Assembly: GCA_963668655.2 (NCBI GenBank)
Contig: CAXXPQ010000003.1
Coordinates: 496,001 to 560,000, forward strand
DNA: 64,000 bases
Origin: G963668655 sp963668655
GTDB taxonomy: Bacteria; Myxococcota_A; SURF-8
Direction: 5' to 3'
Each line of letters opens with the position of its first letter. Positions within the stretch are counted from its first letter, which is position 1. The notes below the pieces were generated by a model that saw only the letters and a list, made by a program, of their open reading frames with translations, was not told the DNA's origin and searched no databases. Below, in pieces: positions 51,321-60,017 of this stretch. Both the position numbers and the translations under genes were made by a program.

Positions 51321-52646
51321 TCACATACGAGGCTCGTCCGGTGCGGCCATGGCTCCATCCACCTTGAAAGGAAACAACAGCAGGATTCCGGCCTCCACCA
51401 GATTCACCACCAGCCACATGACCACCGCCACCACCGCCCCGACGTGGATCACGTGCATCAGCAGAACGCCCGCCAGACAGGCCGCCAGAAAAGAGGCGAT
51501 TCCGGACGCGAGCACCAGTCCGGACTGACGGTCCCGAATGGCCCGGCCGCGAAGAAAGGATCGGAACCCCAGCGTCAACGGAAGAACGGGAACGAACAGC
51601 AGCGTCGTCAGCGTGGATTCCAGAACGGCCCCGGTCACCCCGATCCAGTCCCGGGCGATCCAGGTTCCGAGAGGCGTATAAGCGACCAGACAAAGCAAAG
51701 CGCAAACCGCGACGGTGATTCGGATGGCGAAATCTTTCACTCGCCGCTCTTCCTCCGGCGTTCCGGCCCGGGCGATGACCAGTTGATGGAACGCCAAAAG
51801 CACCGACGCCACAAACCAGGCGATGCTGCGAACCACGGAAAAACTGGAAACGGCCACCTCGCCGTCCACCGTACGCGCCAAAACCGCGTTGACCACCGAC
51901 GCCACGGAAACCCCGAAAATCATGGACAGAAGTAGCGGAGCCACGAATCGGAACATGGCCCGATAGGTCAACCCGATGTCTCCTTCCGTATCGCCCTCCA
52001 GAAGCGACAAGCGCCTCAACGCGCCGAAAAGCACGATCAGCGCTTCAATCAACACTCCCAGACAGAAGGCCAAAGCTCCCAGGATCGCACCGTGAATCTC
52101 CAGAAAGGCCCCGGCGCCGAAAACCAGCAGCGCCATGCCGCCCAGTCGCGCCAGCGTGGCATAGCCGATAACGGCCGTCCGCGAAACGGCGGCCAGGGTT
52201 CCCCGCCCAAGGGAACGGACGGATAAAAACAGCGGAAGCGGGGAAAAGACGGCCAGGCAGTCGGCCGAAAGCCGCGCCATGGACGGGTTCAGACCGAAAA
52301 AGCCCTCGAACAGCAATCCGGCCAGCGGGGTCAGGCTGAGTCCCAGGATCACGGCGGCGAGTCCGCCTCCGAGAATCCCCACGAATACGGACACCTTGCG
52401 AAAACTGTCCCGCCCCTTCACCATGGAAATGACCGCCGGTTCGATTCCGAAACTCATGCTGTTGAAAAAGACCGCCACCACGAAAGCCACGGCGAAGGCG
52501 GCCAGTCCCTCCACGGGATCGGGTCTCCGGGCGATACCGGCGTTGACGATGGGCGTCCCCCCGGCCACCATGATATTCGTCAGCGCCAGGGGGATGTAGA
52601 ACGAAAGCAGAACGCCGAAGCGTGTGGATTGGCCGGAAGTGTTCAT
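51321..52646 (-). CDS. MATE/MOP-superfamily membrane transporter
   Basis: A 441-residue membrane protein with about twelve hydrophobic segments in two similar halves, as in the multidrug/oligosaccharidyl-lipid/polysaccharide (MOP) exporter superfamily. NIMVAGGTPIVNAGIARRPD near the start and the repeated FVAPLLLSMIFGVSVASVVNAVLAR in the second half correspond to the MATE inverted-repeat positions. It could export drugs, lipids or phosphate-containing compounds; similarity to Ank-type members is as plausible as to classical MATE pumps. AGGAAG precedes the ATG. It is convergent with the DUF2179 gene, 30 bases apart. Confidence 0.7.
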   Translation of the reverse strand: MNTSGQSTRFGVLLSFYIPLALTNIMVAGGTPIVNAGIARRPDPVEGLAAFAVAFVVAVFFNSMSFGIEPAVISMVKGRDSFRKVSVFVGILGGGLAAVILGLSLTPLAGLLFEGFFGLNPSMARLSADCLAVFSPLPLFLSVRSLGRGTLAAVSRTAVIGYATLARLGGMALLVFGAGAFLEIHGAILGALAFCLGVLIEALIVLFGALRRLSLLEGDTEGDIGLTYRAMFRFVAPLLLSMIFGVSVASVVNAVLARTVDGEVAVSSFSVVRSIAWFVASVLLAFHQLVIARAGTPEEERRVKDFAIRITVAVCALLCLVAYTPLGTWIARDWIGVTGAVLESTLTTLLFVPVLPLTLGFRSFLRGRAIRDRQSGLVLASGIASFLAACLAGVLLMHVIHVGAVVAVVMWLVVNLVEAGILLLFPFKVDGAMAAPDEPRM

Positions 52647-52730
52647 GGGTTCTTCCTAGCACGACCATGATCGCCGGTCAAGGATGTCCTCCCCGGAGAA
52701 GGATCCTCCCGCCCTTCTCCGTCCCGCCGG

Positions 52731-52759
52731 TTGACAATCCGCGCGGATCGGGCTATATC
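52731..52759 (+). promoter_or_regulatory. Strong sigma-70 promoter with a palindrome in the spacer
   Basis: TTGACA (52731-52736), 17-base spacer, TATATC (52754-52759). The spacer starts with the perfect 12-base palindrome ATCCGCGCGGAT (52737-52748), a likely operator. The transcript would start about 38 bases before the H1-like gene. Confidence 0.75.
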
Positions 52760-52803
52760 GGAACCAGTCGAGAAAACGATCCGTCTGAAATCGGGAGGAC
52801 CGC

Positions 52804-53088
52804 ATGGACAAGGTAATTCTGGACGATCTGATCGAGGAGATGAAGGAACGGTTGAAATGCGCCCTGGACGCCAACGATTTCACCGATATCGACAAGTATT
52901 CCCGTTTCATCCGCGCCTTGCTGAAGGATCGAGAAGCGGCCAAACCGAAACCGAAAACCCGAGCCAAGAAGGCGACCGCGGCAAAAGCATCGACGAAGAA
53001 AAAGACCACGCCAAAGAAAAGCGCCGCGAAAAAGGCTCCGGCCAGGCGCGCGGCCAAGAATTCCGCCGGGAAAAAAGCCGCCGAATAG
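52804..53088 (+). CDS. Histone H1-like basic protein
   Basis: A 94-residue protein. Residues 1-46 form a short acidic helical domain (LIEEMKERLKCALDANDFTDIDKYSRFIRALLKDRE); residues about 47-94 are almost only Lys, Ala, Pro, Thr and Ser in KKxAxKK-type repeats, as in bacterial histone H1-like and AlgP/Hc1-like tails that bind DNA without sequence preference. A nucleoid role is therefore likely but the N-terminal part might direct it elsewhere. CGGGAGG precedes the ATG. Strongest promoter seen in this part of the window. Confidence 0.75.
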   Translation: MDKVILDDLIEEMKERLKCALDANDFTDIDKYSRFIRALLKDREAAKPKPKTRAKKATAAKASTKKKTTPKKSAAKKAPARRAAKNSAGKKAAE

Positions 53089-53115
53089 AGCCCGTTTCTC
53101 AAGGAGAATTGGATC

Positions 53116-53514
53116 GTGCGCTATCAAACCGAGAAACCGGATCGAAGTCGGCTGGCTCCGACGAGCGAGCGTCCGTATGCGATATACCTGGGGTCCGTCT
53201 TCGTGCGCGCTCTGCATCTGCTGGCGGCGGGAACCATTCTGGGCGCGTATCTCCTGGGAGCCGGTCGGGAAAACCTGCCGACGTTCCACGCCATCGTCGC
53301 CCTGACCGGCGGAATGCTGGTGGTCAGTGAATGGATGGGGCACCGGGAACTCTACCGCCAATTAAGCGGAATTTCCATTCTGACCAAACTGATTCTGCTG
53401 GGACTACTGCCGATTTTCCCGGACTACGGCGCGCCTTTGGTCGTCACCGCGTTTCTTTTCTCCGCGATCACGTCGCACCTCCCCAAGAAACTGCGCTGTC
53501 TGAAATTTTTCTGA
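53116..53514 (+). CDS. Hypothetical membrane protein, 132 residues
   Basis: Starts with GTG at 53116 preceded by AAGGAG. An N-terminal charged stretch is followed by about four hydrophobic segments (LGSVFVRALHLLAAGTILGA, AIVALTGGMLVVSEW, LTKLILLGLLPIF, APLVVTAFLFSAIT) and a short basic tail KKLRCLKFF. A conserved-looking His (ALHLLAAG) and the EWMGHREL loop could bind haem or metal but this is a guess. Follows the H1-like gene by 27 bases and is probably cotranscribed. Confidence 0.7.
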   Translation: MRYQTEKPDRSRLAPTSERPYAIYLGSVFVRALHLLAAGTILGAYLLGAGRENLPTFHAIVALTGGMLVVSEWMGHRELYRQLSGISILTKLILLGLLPIFPDYGAPLVVTAFLFSAITSHLPKKLRCLKFF

Positions 53515-53535
53515 GGTAAAGGGAAAGATCGATCC

Positions 53536-53561
53536 GAACGATTCGTTCAAGCGAATCGTTC
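53536..53561. terminator. Convergent-gene hairpin, probable bidirectional terminator
   Basis: GAACGATTCG (53536-53545) and CGAATCGTTC (53552-53561) form a perfect 10-pair stem with a 6-base loop between two convergent stop codons. No T tract on either side. Confidence 0.5.
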
Positions 53562-54153
53562 AGGGAGAAGCGGCCATTCGGGTCACTCCGTTCGGAAGCA
53601 GCCGGCGCACCTTGTCCGCGAATTCATCCAGCGTGAAGGGCTTGATAAGCGCGTCATCCGCTCCGGCAAGCCTTGTCTCGTGAACTTCCTCCGGAAACCC
53701 GGAAACGATCAGCACCTTGATATCCTGGGTATTTTCATTCCTCTTAACCGCCGCGAGAATCTGCTTTCCATCGATCCCCGGCATATGCAGATCCAGGGCC
53801 AGCAAATCCGGAGCGGCGATTCCCAGGCGCACCAGGGCGTCATAGGGATTGGAAATGGCTTCCACGACCAATTCGCTTTTCAGGCGTTCCAGAGCCTTGG
53901 CCATCACTTTCAGCACGATGGGATCGTCATCCACCAGCATGATCCGCAACGGCCCCTCGATCTCCACCGAGTCGAGATTCTGTTTCCTCATGAAATCCAA
54001 CAGGATTTCCCTTTTTACGGTCCAGGTGCCCGTTACCGGATTCTGATCGGCGACGATACGGCCGTTCTTCAGATAGCGGCGGGCCGTTCGGTCGGGGATG
54101 GAGAGAATCTTCGCGACCTCACCACTGGTATAGGAATCCTTGAGCAGTTTCAC
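53560..54153 (-). CDS. HTH DNA-binding domain fused to a C-terminal receiver domain
   Basis: A 197-residue protein with domains in the reverse of the normal order: an excisionase/MerR-type helix-turn-helix (about residues 5-50; YTSGEVAKILSIPDRTARRY) followed by an intact receiver (MLVDDDPIVLK, LLALDLHMPGIDG with the phospho-Asp, VLIVSGF, LIKPF). The start is GTG at 54153, preceded by an ideal AAAGGAGG; an upstream ATG would include that site in the coding region. No histidine kinase is adjacent, so it is an orphan regulator. Confidence 0.85.
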   Translation of the reverse strand: MKLLKDSYTSGEVAKILSIPDRTARRYLKNGRIVADQNPVTGTWTVKREILLDFMRKQNLDSVEIEGPLRIMLVDDDPIVLKVMAKALERLKSELVVEAISNPYDALVRLGIAAPDLLALDLHMPGIDGKQILAAVKRNENTQDIKVLIVSGFPEEVHETRLAGADDALIKPFTLDEFADKVRRLLPNGVTRMAASP

Positions 54154-54358
54154 CGAAACCTCCTTTATCGGCATGCTGAAAACACCCTTGGAGGGTGGCT
54201 TTCGCCATTCGCTACTCTATAATCGACCGAACCCCGAACATTTTTAACCCGAAATGAAGAAAATCATGCGCTTTCCCCCCGATGAGATTTCCGGCATATT
54301 TTTAAGCACTTTCGCGTCTTTCTTTGCGTCCTGGATCGAAACGGCAGGGAGGTCGGAC

Positions 54359-56005
54359 ATGTCATTCGTATCGGGCGGCGATATCGTCGCGAAAGCTTTG
54401 AAAAGTCAGGGAGTTCGTAACCTTTTCACCCTTTGCGGCGGTCACATTCAGGCCATTTACGAGGGTTGCCTGAAGGAAGACATCCGCGTGGTGGACTTCC
54501 GCCACGAGCAATCCGCCGCCCACGCCGCCGACGGCTGGGCGCGCGCCACGGGGCGGCCCGGCGTCGCCGCGGTGACCGCCGGGCCCGGAGTGACCGATTC
54601 CGTCACCGCCGTGGCGAACGCCTATCGCGCCCAGGTGCCCATGATCCTGATCGGCGGGCAGGCGGCGCGAACCTTCGGGCCGCTGGGCGGTCAGGATCGG
54701 GGCGGTTTGCAGGAGATGAACCACATCGAATTGATGAAACCCATCACCAAATGGGCCGTCAGCGTTCCGGAAACCCGCCGTCTGGCGGAATACGTCCACA
54801 ACGCCTTCCGCGTGGCGCAAAGCGGCGTTCCCGGTCCGGTATTTCTGGAAATGCCGGTGGATATCCTTTTCAACGCCGTCAAGGAATCGGAAGTCGTCGA
54901 ATATTCGGGGGACCGCACGCCGATGCGACCCTACGGAGACCCCGAGGCCATCCGTCGGGCGGCGGATCTCCTGAACAAGGCCGAACGGCCGCTGCTGATC
55001 GTCGGCAGCCAGTGGCGCTGGTCCGGAAAACGCCACGGACTGGCCGAGTTTCTCGAAACCGCTCCCCTGCCGACCTTCGTCAACGGCATGGCCCGGGGCG
55101 CTCTGCCGCCCGGCCATCCCCAACTATTCCGCCGCTCGCGCAGCGCGGCGCTTCAGAAAACGGACCTGGTGCTGGTGGTCGGAACGCCCTTGGACTTCCG
55201 CCTGGGCTACGGCGAGAAAATCCGTAGTGACGCCGCCATGATCCAGATCGATCTGGACGGCGGCGAGATCGGCCGAAACCGCGCCGTGGACGTGGGCATC
55301 GTGGCGGATGCGGGCGTGGCGCTCTCCCAACTGGCCGCCGAACTCCAAGGCTTTGAAATCAGCAAGAAATGGCTGGCCGAAGTTCGAGAATTCGAGGAAA
55401 ACGCCCTGGAAAAGACGAAGCCGGGCGAAGCCTCCGATCGGGAGCCCATCGATCCCTTGCGCCTGGCAGCCGAATTGAACCGCTTCGTGGACGAAAAGAC
55501 CATCCTCGTCGGCGACGGCGGAGATTTCGTAGCCACGGCCTCGTACGTTCTGGACGTCCCCAAGCCGGAATCCTGGATGGATCCGGGCCCCCTGGGCACT
55601 CTTGGCGTGGGCCCCGGATACGCCATGGCGGCCAAACTGGCTCACCCGGACCACAAGGTCGTCCTGGTGCTCGGCGACGGCACCTTCGGCCTGAACGGTA
55701 TGGAATTCGAAGCCATGGCACGCCAGAATATCCCCGTGGTGGGCGTCATCGGCAACGACGCTTCCTGGCGGCAGATTCACCGCTCCCAGGTGGCCATGTA
55801 CGGCGAAGAACGCGCGGTGGCGACCAACCTGAACTTTACGCGCTACGATAAAGTCGTGGAAGCCCTGGGCGGCCACGGCGAATACGTGGAACGCCTGGAG
55901 GATCTTCGTCCCGCCCTGGAACGGGCCTTCGCCTCGGGACTTCCCGCCCTGGTGAACGTCAAGATCGGAGTGAGCGATTTCCGCAAGGATTCTATTAGCT
56001 TGTAG
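54359..56005 (+). CDS. Thiamine-diphosphate enzyme, acetolactate synthase/ILVBL-like
   Basis: A 548-residue ThDP-dependent enzyme. N-terminal PYR domain: LFTLCGGHIQAIYEG and FRHEQSAAHAADGWARATG with the Glu that activates ThDP. Central domain, then PP domain with VLVLGDGTFGLNGMEFEAMA and the Asn of GVIGNDASW for Mg-diphosphate binding. The gene may be an acetolactate synthase, oxalyl-CoA or 2-hydroxyacyl-CoA lyase; the GGHI motif and the combination resemble the ILVBL/HACL-type group more than IlvB, and there is no small regulatory subunit next to it. GGGAGG is correctly placed before the ATG at 54359. Confidence 0.82.
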   Translation: MSFVSGGDIVAKALKSQGVRNLFTLCGGHIQAIYEGCLKEDIRVVDFRHEQSAAHAADGWARATGRPGVAAVTAGPGVTDSVTAVANAYRAQVPMILIGGQAARTFGPLGGQDRGGLQEMNHIELMKPITKWAVSVPETRRLAEYVHNAFRVAQSGVPGPVFLEMPVDILFNAVKESEVVEYSGDRTPMRPYGDPEAIRRAADLLNKAERPLLIVGSQWRWSGKRHGLAEFLETAPLPTFVNGMARGALPPGHPQLFRRSRSAALQKTDLVLVVGTPLDFRLGYGEKIRSDAAMIQIDLDGGEIGRNRAVDVGIVADAGVALSQLAAELQGFEISKKWLAEVREFEENALEKTKPGEASDREPIDPLRLAAELNRFVDEKTILVGDGGDFVATASYVLDVPKPESWMDPGPLGTLGVGPGYAMAAKLAHPDHKVVLVLGDGTFGLNGMEFEAMARQNIPVVGVIGNDASWRQIHRSQVAMYGEERAVATNLNFTRYDKVVEALGGHGEYVERLEDLRPALERAFASGLPALVNVKIGVSDFRKDSISL

Positions 56006-56108
56006 CGGGCTTCCGTTTCCGTCCACTCCGGGCTGGACAATCGCTTCGACCTCCGGTATATCGAATACGATTCGCTGGCCGAAACCATCCATTCGCACGG
56101 AGTTCGCC

Positions 56109-57289
56109 ATGATCCGGAATCTCGACGCCTCCATCCGCTCCCTGATCCCCGAACTGATCGAAACCCGCCGGGATTTGCACCGGCGCCCGGAGATCGGCTT
56201 CGACCTGCAAAGAACGTCGGAGATCGTAGCCAATCGGTTGGAATCCCTGGGATTCGAGGTGCGGCGAAACGTCGCCCGAACCGGTGTGGTGGGGCTCTGG
56301 CGGGGAAACGGCGGCGAAAACGCGAAAACCCTGGCCTTCCGCGCGGACATGGACGCCCTGCCCTTGCAGGAGGAAAACACCCACGATTTCGTGTCCGTTT
56401 TTCCGGGGCGCATGCACGCCTGCGGGCATGACGGCCACACGGCCATTCTTCTGGGCCTGGCCCGCTGGCTGGCCGAGCGTCCCGCCCGCTTTGACGGAAA
56501 TATCAAGTTGATCTTCCAACCCGCCGAGGAAACGCCCGGGGAGCCTTGCCGATGATCGAGGAAGGCGTGCTGGAAAACCCGAGAGTGGATCGCATCTTCG
56601 GGCTGCACCTGTGGCCCATGGAACAAATCGGTCGCGTGGGCGTCCGATCGGGCCCCATCATGGCCAGCGCGGATCATTTCGAATTGACGGTAAAAGGCAG
56701 GGGAGGCCACGGCGCCATGCCACATTTAAGCGTGGATGCCGTGGCTGTGGCGGCGCAGATCGTCACGACGCTACAGAGCATCGTTTCCAGAAACATCGAT
56801 CCGCTGGAACCGGCGGTGGTGACCGTTGGGGCCCTGGAAGCCGGAAGCAATCACAACATCATCGCGGAAACGGCTTTTATGAAAGGAACCGCGCGGGCGT
56901 TCTCCGCGGAGGTACGCAAGCGCTTTCCCGAACAGATCCGCCAAATTGCGGAAGGCGTGGCCCATGGCATGGGCGCAAAGATCGACTTCGACTGGCACGC
57001 CTACTATCCCCCCACAATCAACGACAAGCAAAGCACGGATTTCGCGGCGGAAGCGGCGGCCGAGATCCTGGGCGCGGACGGCGTGCACGAAGCCACGCCT
57101 TCCATGGGCGCGGAGGACATGTCCTATTTTCTGGAAAACGTGCCGGGCAGTTATTTCTTTCTGTACGCCGGCAACGCGGAAAAAAACATCACCGCGCCTT
57201 TGCACAACCCCCGTTTCGACATCGACGAAGACGCCCTGGCCCTGGGCGTGGCGATCTTCGCCCGGATATCAGAGCGATATTTCGGGTAG
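56109..57289 (+). pseudogene. M20-family amidohydrolase interrupted by a -1 frameshift
   Basis: Two frames together encode a full M20 amidohydrolase (hippurate hydrolase/N-acyl-aminoacyl carboxypeptidase type) of about 393 residues. The first part (56109-56555) has FRADMDALPLQ, the metal-binding HACGHDGHTA and FQPAEE, then ends in a stop. The second frame continues with PMIEEGVLENP, GLHLWP, GRGGHGAMPH, NIIAETAF and the last metal ligand in APLHNPRFDIDE. The break is at GGGG (56538-56541): one more G restores PGGALPMIEEG, the family sequence. So this is either a recent frameshift or a base-call error in a homopolymer. GGAG precedes the ATG. Confidence 0.85.
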
Positions 57290-57305
57290 ATTCAAGAAAA
57301 TCCGT

Positions 57306-57329
57306 CGGCTTGGAAACGCCCCCAAGCCG
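57306..57329. terminator. Hairpin between convergent genes
   Basis: CGGCTTGG (57306-57313) and CCAAGCCG (57322-57329) form a perfect 8-pair stem between the amidohydrolase stop (57289) and the leftward stop (57355). No T tract. Confidence 0.4.
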
Positions 57330-57354
57330 GAATCCCGTTCCCCCGTAAAATCGA

Positions 57355-57816
57355 TTATTCGTGCGATTTCAGGAACGTACGCAGGGAGGTGAAGTCCTCG
57401 TTCATGAACGCCAGACGCCGGGCGATGCCGCGCGCCATGCGTTTGTAGAACTTGGCGGACATTTCCGTGTTTCCGTCCAAGAGCGCGTTCAGTTTGTCGA
57501 AAGGCACGCGGAAGATATCGCTTTTTTCCATGGCGACGCCCGAGGCGGAACGTTTTCCGTGATCGAAAATGGACATTTCACCGATGTAGGCTCCGGACCC
57601 CAGAACGGCCAGTTCCTGTTCCTCGTTGGTCTTCGTCTTTTTCGTCAGCCGCACGGTGCCCATACGAATGATGATGAGGCTGTCGCCCTCTTCCCCTTCC
57701 TTGAAGGCTTTTTCGGCTTGAAGAATGGACGATTTCTCCACGATTTCGGAGACGGCTTCCAGTTCATCTTCGGAAAAGTCCTTGAACAGACCGCATTTTT
57801 TCAGTTCATCAATCAT
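57355..57816 (-). CDS. Cyclic nucleotide-binding domain protein
   Basis: A 153-residue protein consisting of one cNMP-binding (CAP_ED) domain: LKKCGLFKDFSEDELEAVSE at the start, FKEGEEGDSLIIIRMGTVRL, then the phosphate-binding cassette GAYIGEMSIFDHGKRSASGVA, where Glu and the following Arg-type residue hold the cyclic nucleotide, and FDKLNALLDGN. A short helical tail lacks any DNA-binding helix-turn-helix, so it is not a CRP-type regulator and likely acts as a stand-alone sensor or regulator subunit. The cassette keeps the Gly-Glu and Arg positions. ATG at 57816 has GAGGTGG upstream. Confidence 0.88.
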   Translation of the reverse strand: MIDELKKCGLFKDFSEDELEAVSEIVEKSSILQAEKAFKEGEEGDSLIIIRMGTVRLTKKTKTNEEQELAVLGSGAYIGEMSIFDHGKRSASGVAMEKSDIFRVPFDKLNALLDGNTEMSAKFYKRMARGIARRLAFMNEDFTSLRTFLKSHE

Positions 57817-57862
57817 TTTTCCACCTCGTTTGTCGTTTTCAGGAAATTGCTTGCCTAGGAAA

Positions 57863-57891
57863 TGCTTACTCTCGATGCCTCCCGCTGTCAA
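57863..57891 (-). promoter_or_regulatory. Sigma-70 promoter of the cyclic nucleotide-binding gene
   Basis: Leftward TTGACA (57891-57886), 17-base spacer, TAAGCA (57868-57863); start about 45 bases before the ATG. Confidence 0.55.
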
Positions 57892-57976
57892 GCCTTTCGC
57901 CACGAGCAAACACGATCGCCCCTCCGGCCAAAAGGCCGATCCGGCCCTACGAACCGGTTCTCGGAAGGGAAAAACG

Positions 57977-59002
57977 TCAGGATCCGATCTGAAATTTCTT
58001 CTTCTCCCGGAAAAGCAATCCGACGAAGAAGGGCCCGCCGATCAACGCCGTCAAAATGCCCACGGGCAGTTCGGTGGGCGCGAACATCGTCCGGCCCACC
58101 GTGTCGCAGAGAATCAAAAACCCCGCCCCGGCGAACGCGGATGCGGGGAGCAGAATCCGATGGGAAGGGCCCACGAGAAAACGGACGCTATGGGGCACGA
58201 TCAGCCCAACGAAACCGATGGGGCCGCCCAGGCAGACCACCGAACTGACCAGCAGCGAGGAAGCCAGATAGCAGATTTTCTGGGAACGATTCACGTCCAC
58301 GCCCCGGCTGTGCGCCAGGATCTCGCCGAAACTGAGTTGGTCCAGATCTCGCATTCGCGGGAAGATCATCAGCATTCCGAGCACGTACATCGGCAGAATG
58401 CTCCATACGCCTTCGAATCCCACCACATCCAGGCCGCCCATCAGCCAGCGGATCATTTTGTGACTTTCCGTGTAATCCGCGACGTAGTGGGCGAAAAGAA
58501 TCAGCGCGGAAATGAAAAAACTGACGGAAACGCCGGCCAGCAGCAAAATGGAGGTGGGCAACCGCCCTCGCGAATGCGCCAGAAGATAGACCATCCCAAC
58601 GGTCGCCAAGGCGAATAGGAAGGCAAAGACCGCCACCGATGACAGACCGAGAAAAGCGAACACCAGCCCGAACTTGATGGCCAAGACGGCTCCCAGCGCG
58701 CCTCCGCTGGAAACGCCCAGGGTATACGGCGTGGCCAGCGGATTTCTCAACAACGCCTGAAACACCACGCCGCCCACCGCCAGGGCGGAGCCGGTCAGCG
58801 CCGCCAGAACCACCCGGGGAAGCCGGGTGACGAAAAGGATGCTGGCGTCCAGGCTCTCGTTGGCCGCCCCGGCATGACTGAGCGCCTGGCCGATATCGAT
58901 GGGGACCGCGCCGAGAAAAGGACAGATCAGCACGGCCAGAAGACAGAACAAAGCGAAGGGCCAGAGCCTCGGCAAGACGGCATCGGTAAAACGGTGCATC
59001 AT
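57977..59002 (-). CDS. ABC transporter permease, FecCD/BtuC family
   Basis: A 341-residue inner-membrane permease with about ten hydrophobic segments. RLPRVVLAALTGSALAVGG, QALLRNPLATPYTLGVSSGGALGA and GPIGFVGLIVPHSVRFLVG are family signatures; the GxPxxVGLxxPHxxR coupling-helix region contacts the ATPase. The family moves ferric siderophores, haem or vitamin B12. ATG at 59002 overlaps the ATPase stop by ATGA; a GTG three codons upstream is the alternative. No binding protein or TonB-dependent receptor lies in the window, so the substrate cannot be named. Confidence 0.93.
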   Translation of the reverse strand: MMHRFTDAVLPRLWPFALFCLLAVLICPFLGAVPIDIGQALSHAGAANESLDASILFVTRLPRVVLAALTGSALAVGGVVFQALLRNPLATPYTLGVSSGGALGAVLAIKFGLVFAFLGLSSVAVFAFLFALATVGMVYLLAHSRGRLPTSILLLAGVSVSFFISALILFAHYVADYTESHKMIRWLMGGLDVVGFEGVWSILPMYVLGMLMIFPRMRDLDQLSFGEILAHSRGVDVNRSQKICYLASSLLVSSVVCLGGPIGFVGLIVPHSVRFLVGPSHRILLPASAFAGAGFLILCDTVGRTMFAPTELPVGILTALIGGPFFVGLLFREKKKFQIGS

Positions 59003-59793
59003 GGTCGCCACACGGAAACGGGAACGGCATAGGGACGGCCCGTTTTTCCCACCGTGCCCCCTTCGATCTCCACCCCGAAATATTCGCGGATCGTTTCCTT
59101 GGAGATCACCCGCTCCACCGGTCCGTCCATGGCGACTTGGCCGTCCACCAGGAGAATCAGGCGGTCGAAATACAGGGCGGCCAGATTGAGATCGTGGGTG
59201 GCCGCCAGTACGGTCAACCGACGCTCCTTATTGCGCCGCCGGATCACGTCGTACATATTCAACTGGAAATGCAGATCCAGGGAACTGGTCGGTTCGTCGA
59301 GCAAAAGAATGTCGGTGTCCTGGGCCAGCGCGGAGGCCAGCACCACCCTCTGTTTTTCGCCGCCGGAGAGATCCAGAATGGAACGGTCCCGGAATTTCCA
59401 GGTGCCGGTGACCTCCATGGCGTCTTTCACGATATCCCGGTCCCGGTCGGTTTCCACCGCCAGCATGCCGGTGTATGGATAACGGCTCAACATCACGAAA
59501 TCACGGACGGAATAGGGAAAATGGAATAGAAATTCCTGGGGCATGTAGGCCATGCGCCGGGCCACCCGCTTTCGGGAAATCGAGCCGATATCCTCTCCGA
59601 ACAGTCGGACGGAACCGCCGCGAAGTGGTTGCGAGGCGATCAGGCATTTGATGAGGGTGGATTTTCCCGCCCCGTTCGGACCGATGATCCCCACGAACTC
59701 GCCGGGTTGCAAGGCAAACCGAACCTCGCGGAGAACATTTTCCCGATGATAACCCGCAGTTATGTTTTCAACCTCCAGCGCGGCGACGGTCAC
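58999..59793 (-). CDS. ABC transporter ATPase, FecE/BtuD-like
   Basis: A 264-residue ATPase that powers the adjacent permease. Walker A is IIGPNGAGKSTLIKCL, Q-loop YMPQEF, signature DLSGGEKQRVVLASALAQ, Walker B ILLLDEPTSSLD and the switch His in AATHDLNLAALYFD. GTG at 59793 is chosen because GAGGAG lies five bases before it; an ATG six codons upstream has a poor site. It is transcribed first, then coupled to the permease. Confidence 0.93.
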   Translation of the reverse strand: MTVAALEVENITAGYHRENVLREVRFALQPGEFVGIIGPNGAGKSTLIKCLIASQPLRGGSVRLFGEDIGSISRKRVARRMAYMPQEFLFHFPYSVRDFVMLSRYPYTGMLAVETDRDRDIVKDAMEVTGTWKFRDRSILDLSGGEKQRVVLASALAQDTDILLLDEPTSSLDLHFQLNMYDVIRRRNKERRLTVLAATHDLNLAALYFDRLILLVDGQVAMDGPVERVISKETIREYFGVEIEGGTVGKTGRPYAVPVSVWRP

Positions 59794-59900
59794 CCGAACT
59801 CCTCGTTTCATGAAAGAGAAATGATCGACCGGACGGAAAAACGAAAGGGAAATCAATATTTTCCGTACGAACTCCCCGTCTCGACCAATGGGGCGAAGCC

Positions 59901-59930
59901 ATGATATCGGCAGGAGATGCCTTTTGTCAA
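59901..59930 (-). promoter_or_regulatory. Sigma-70 promoter of the ABC transporter operon
   Basis: Leftward TTGACA (59930-59925), 18-base spacer, TATCAT (59906-59901); leader of about 100 bases. Confidence 0.65.
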
Positions 59931-59989
59931 GATCCCGTAAGGAACGGATTTCCGCTCTTCCCCGCCCTCCGGATCGGATAAATTTTCCC

Positions 59990-60017
59990 TTGTAAATCGG
60001 GCATTCGGGTGTACACT
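59990..60017 (+). promoter_or_regulatory. Possible promoter of the transketolase operon
   Basis: TTGTAA, 16-base spacer, TACACT; leader of about 130 bases before the ATG at 60155. Confidence 0.4.

Noticed and set aside
59794..60000. Cobalamin riboswitch upstream of the BtuC-like ABC operon
   Set aside because: The leader is only about 100 bases and shows no B12-box-like core.
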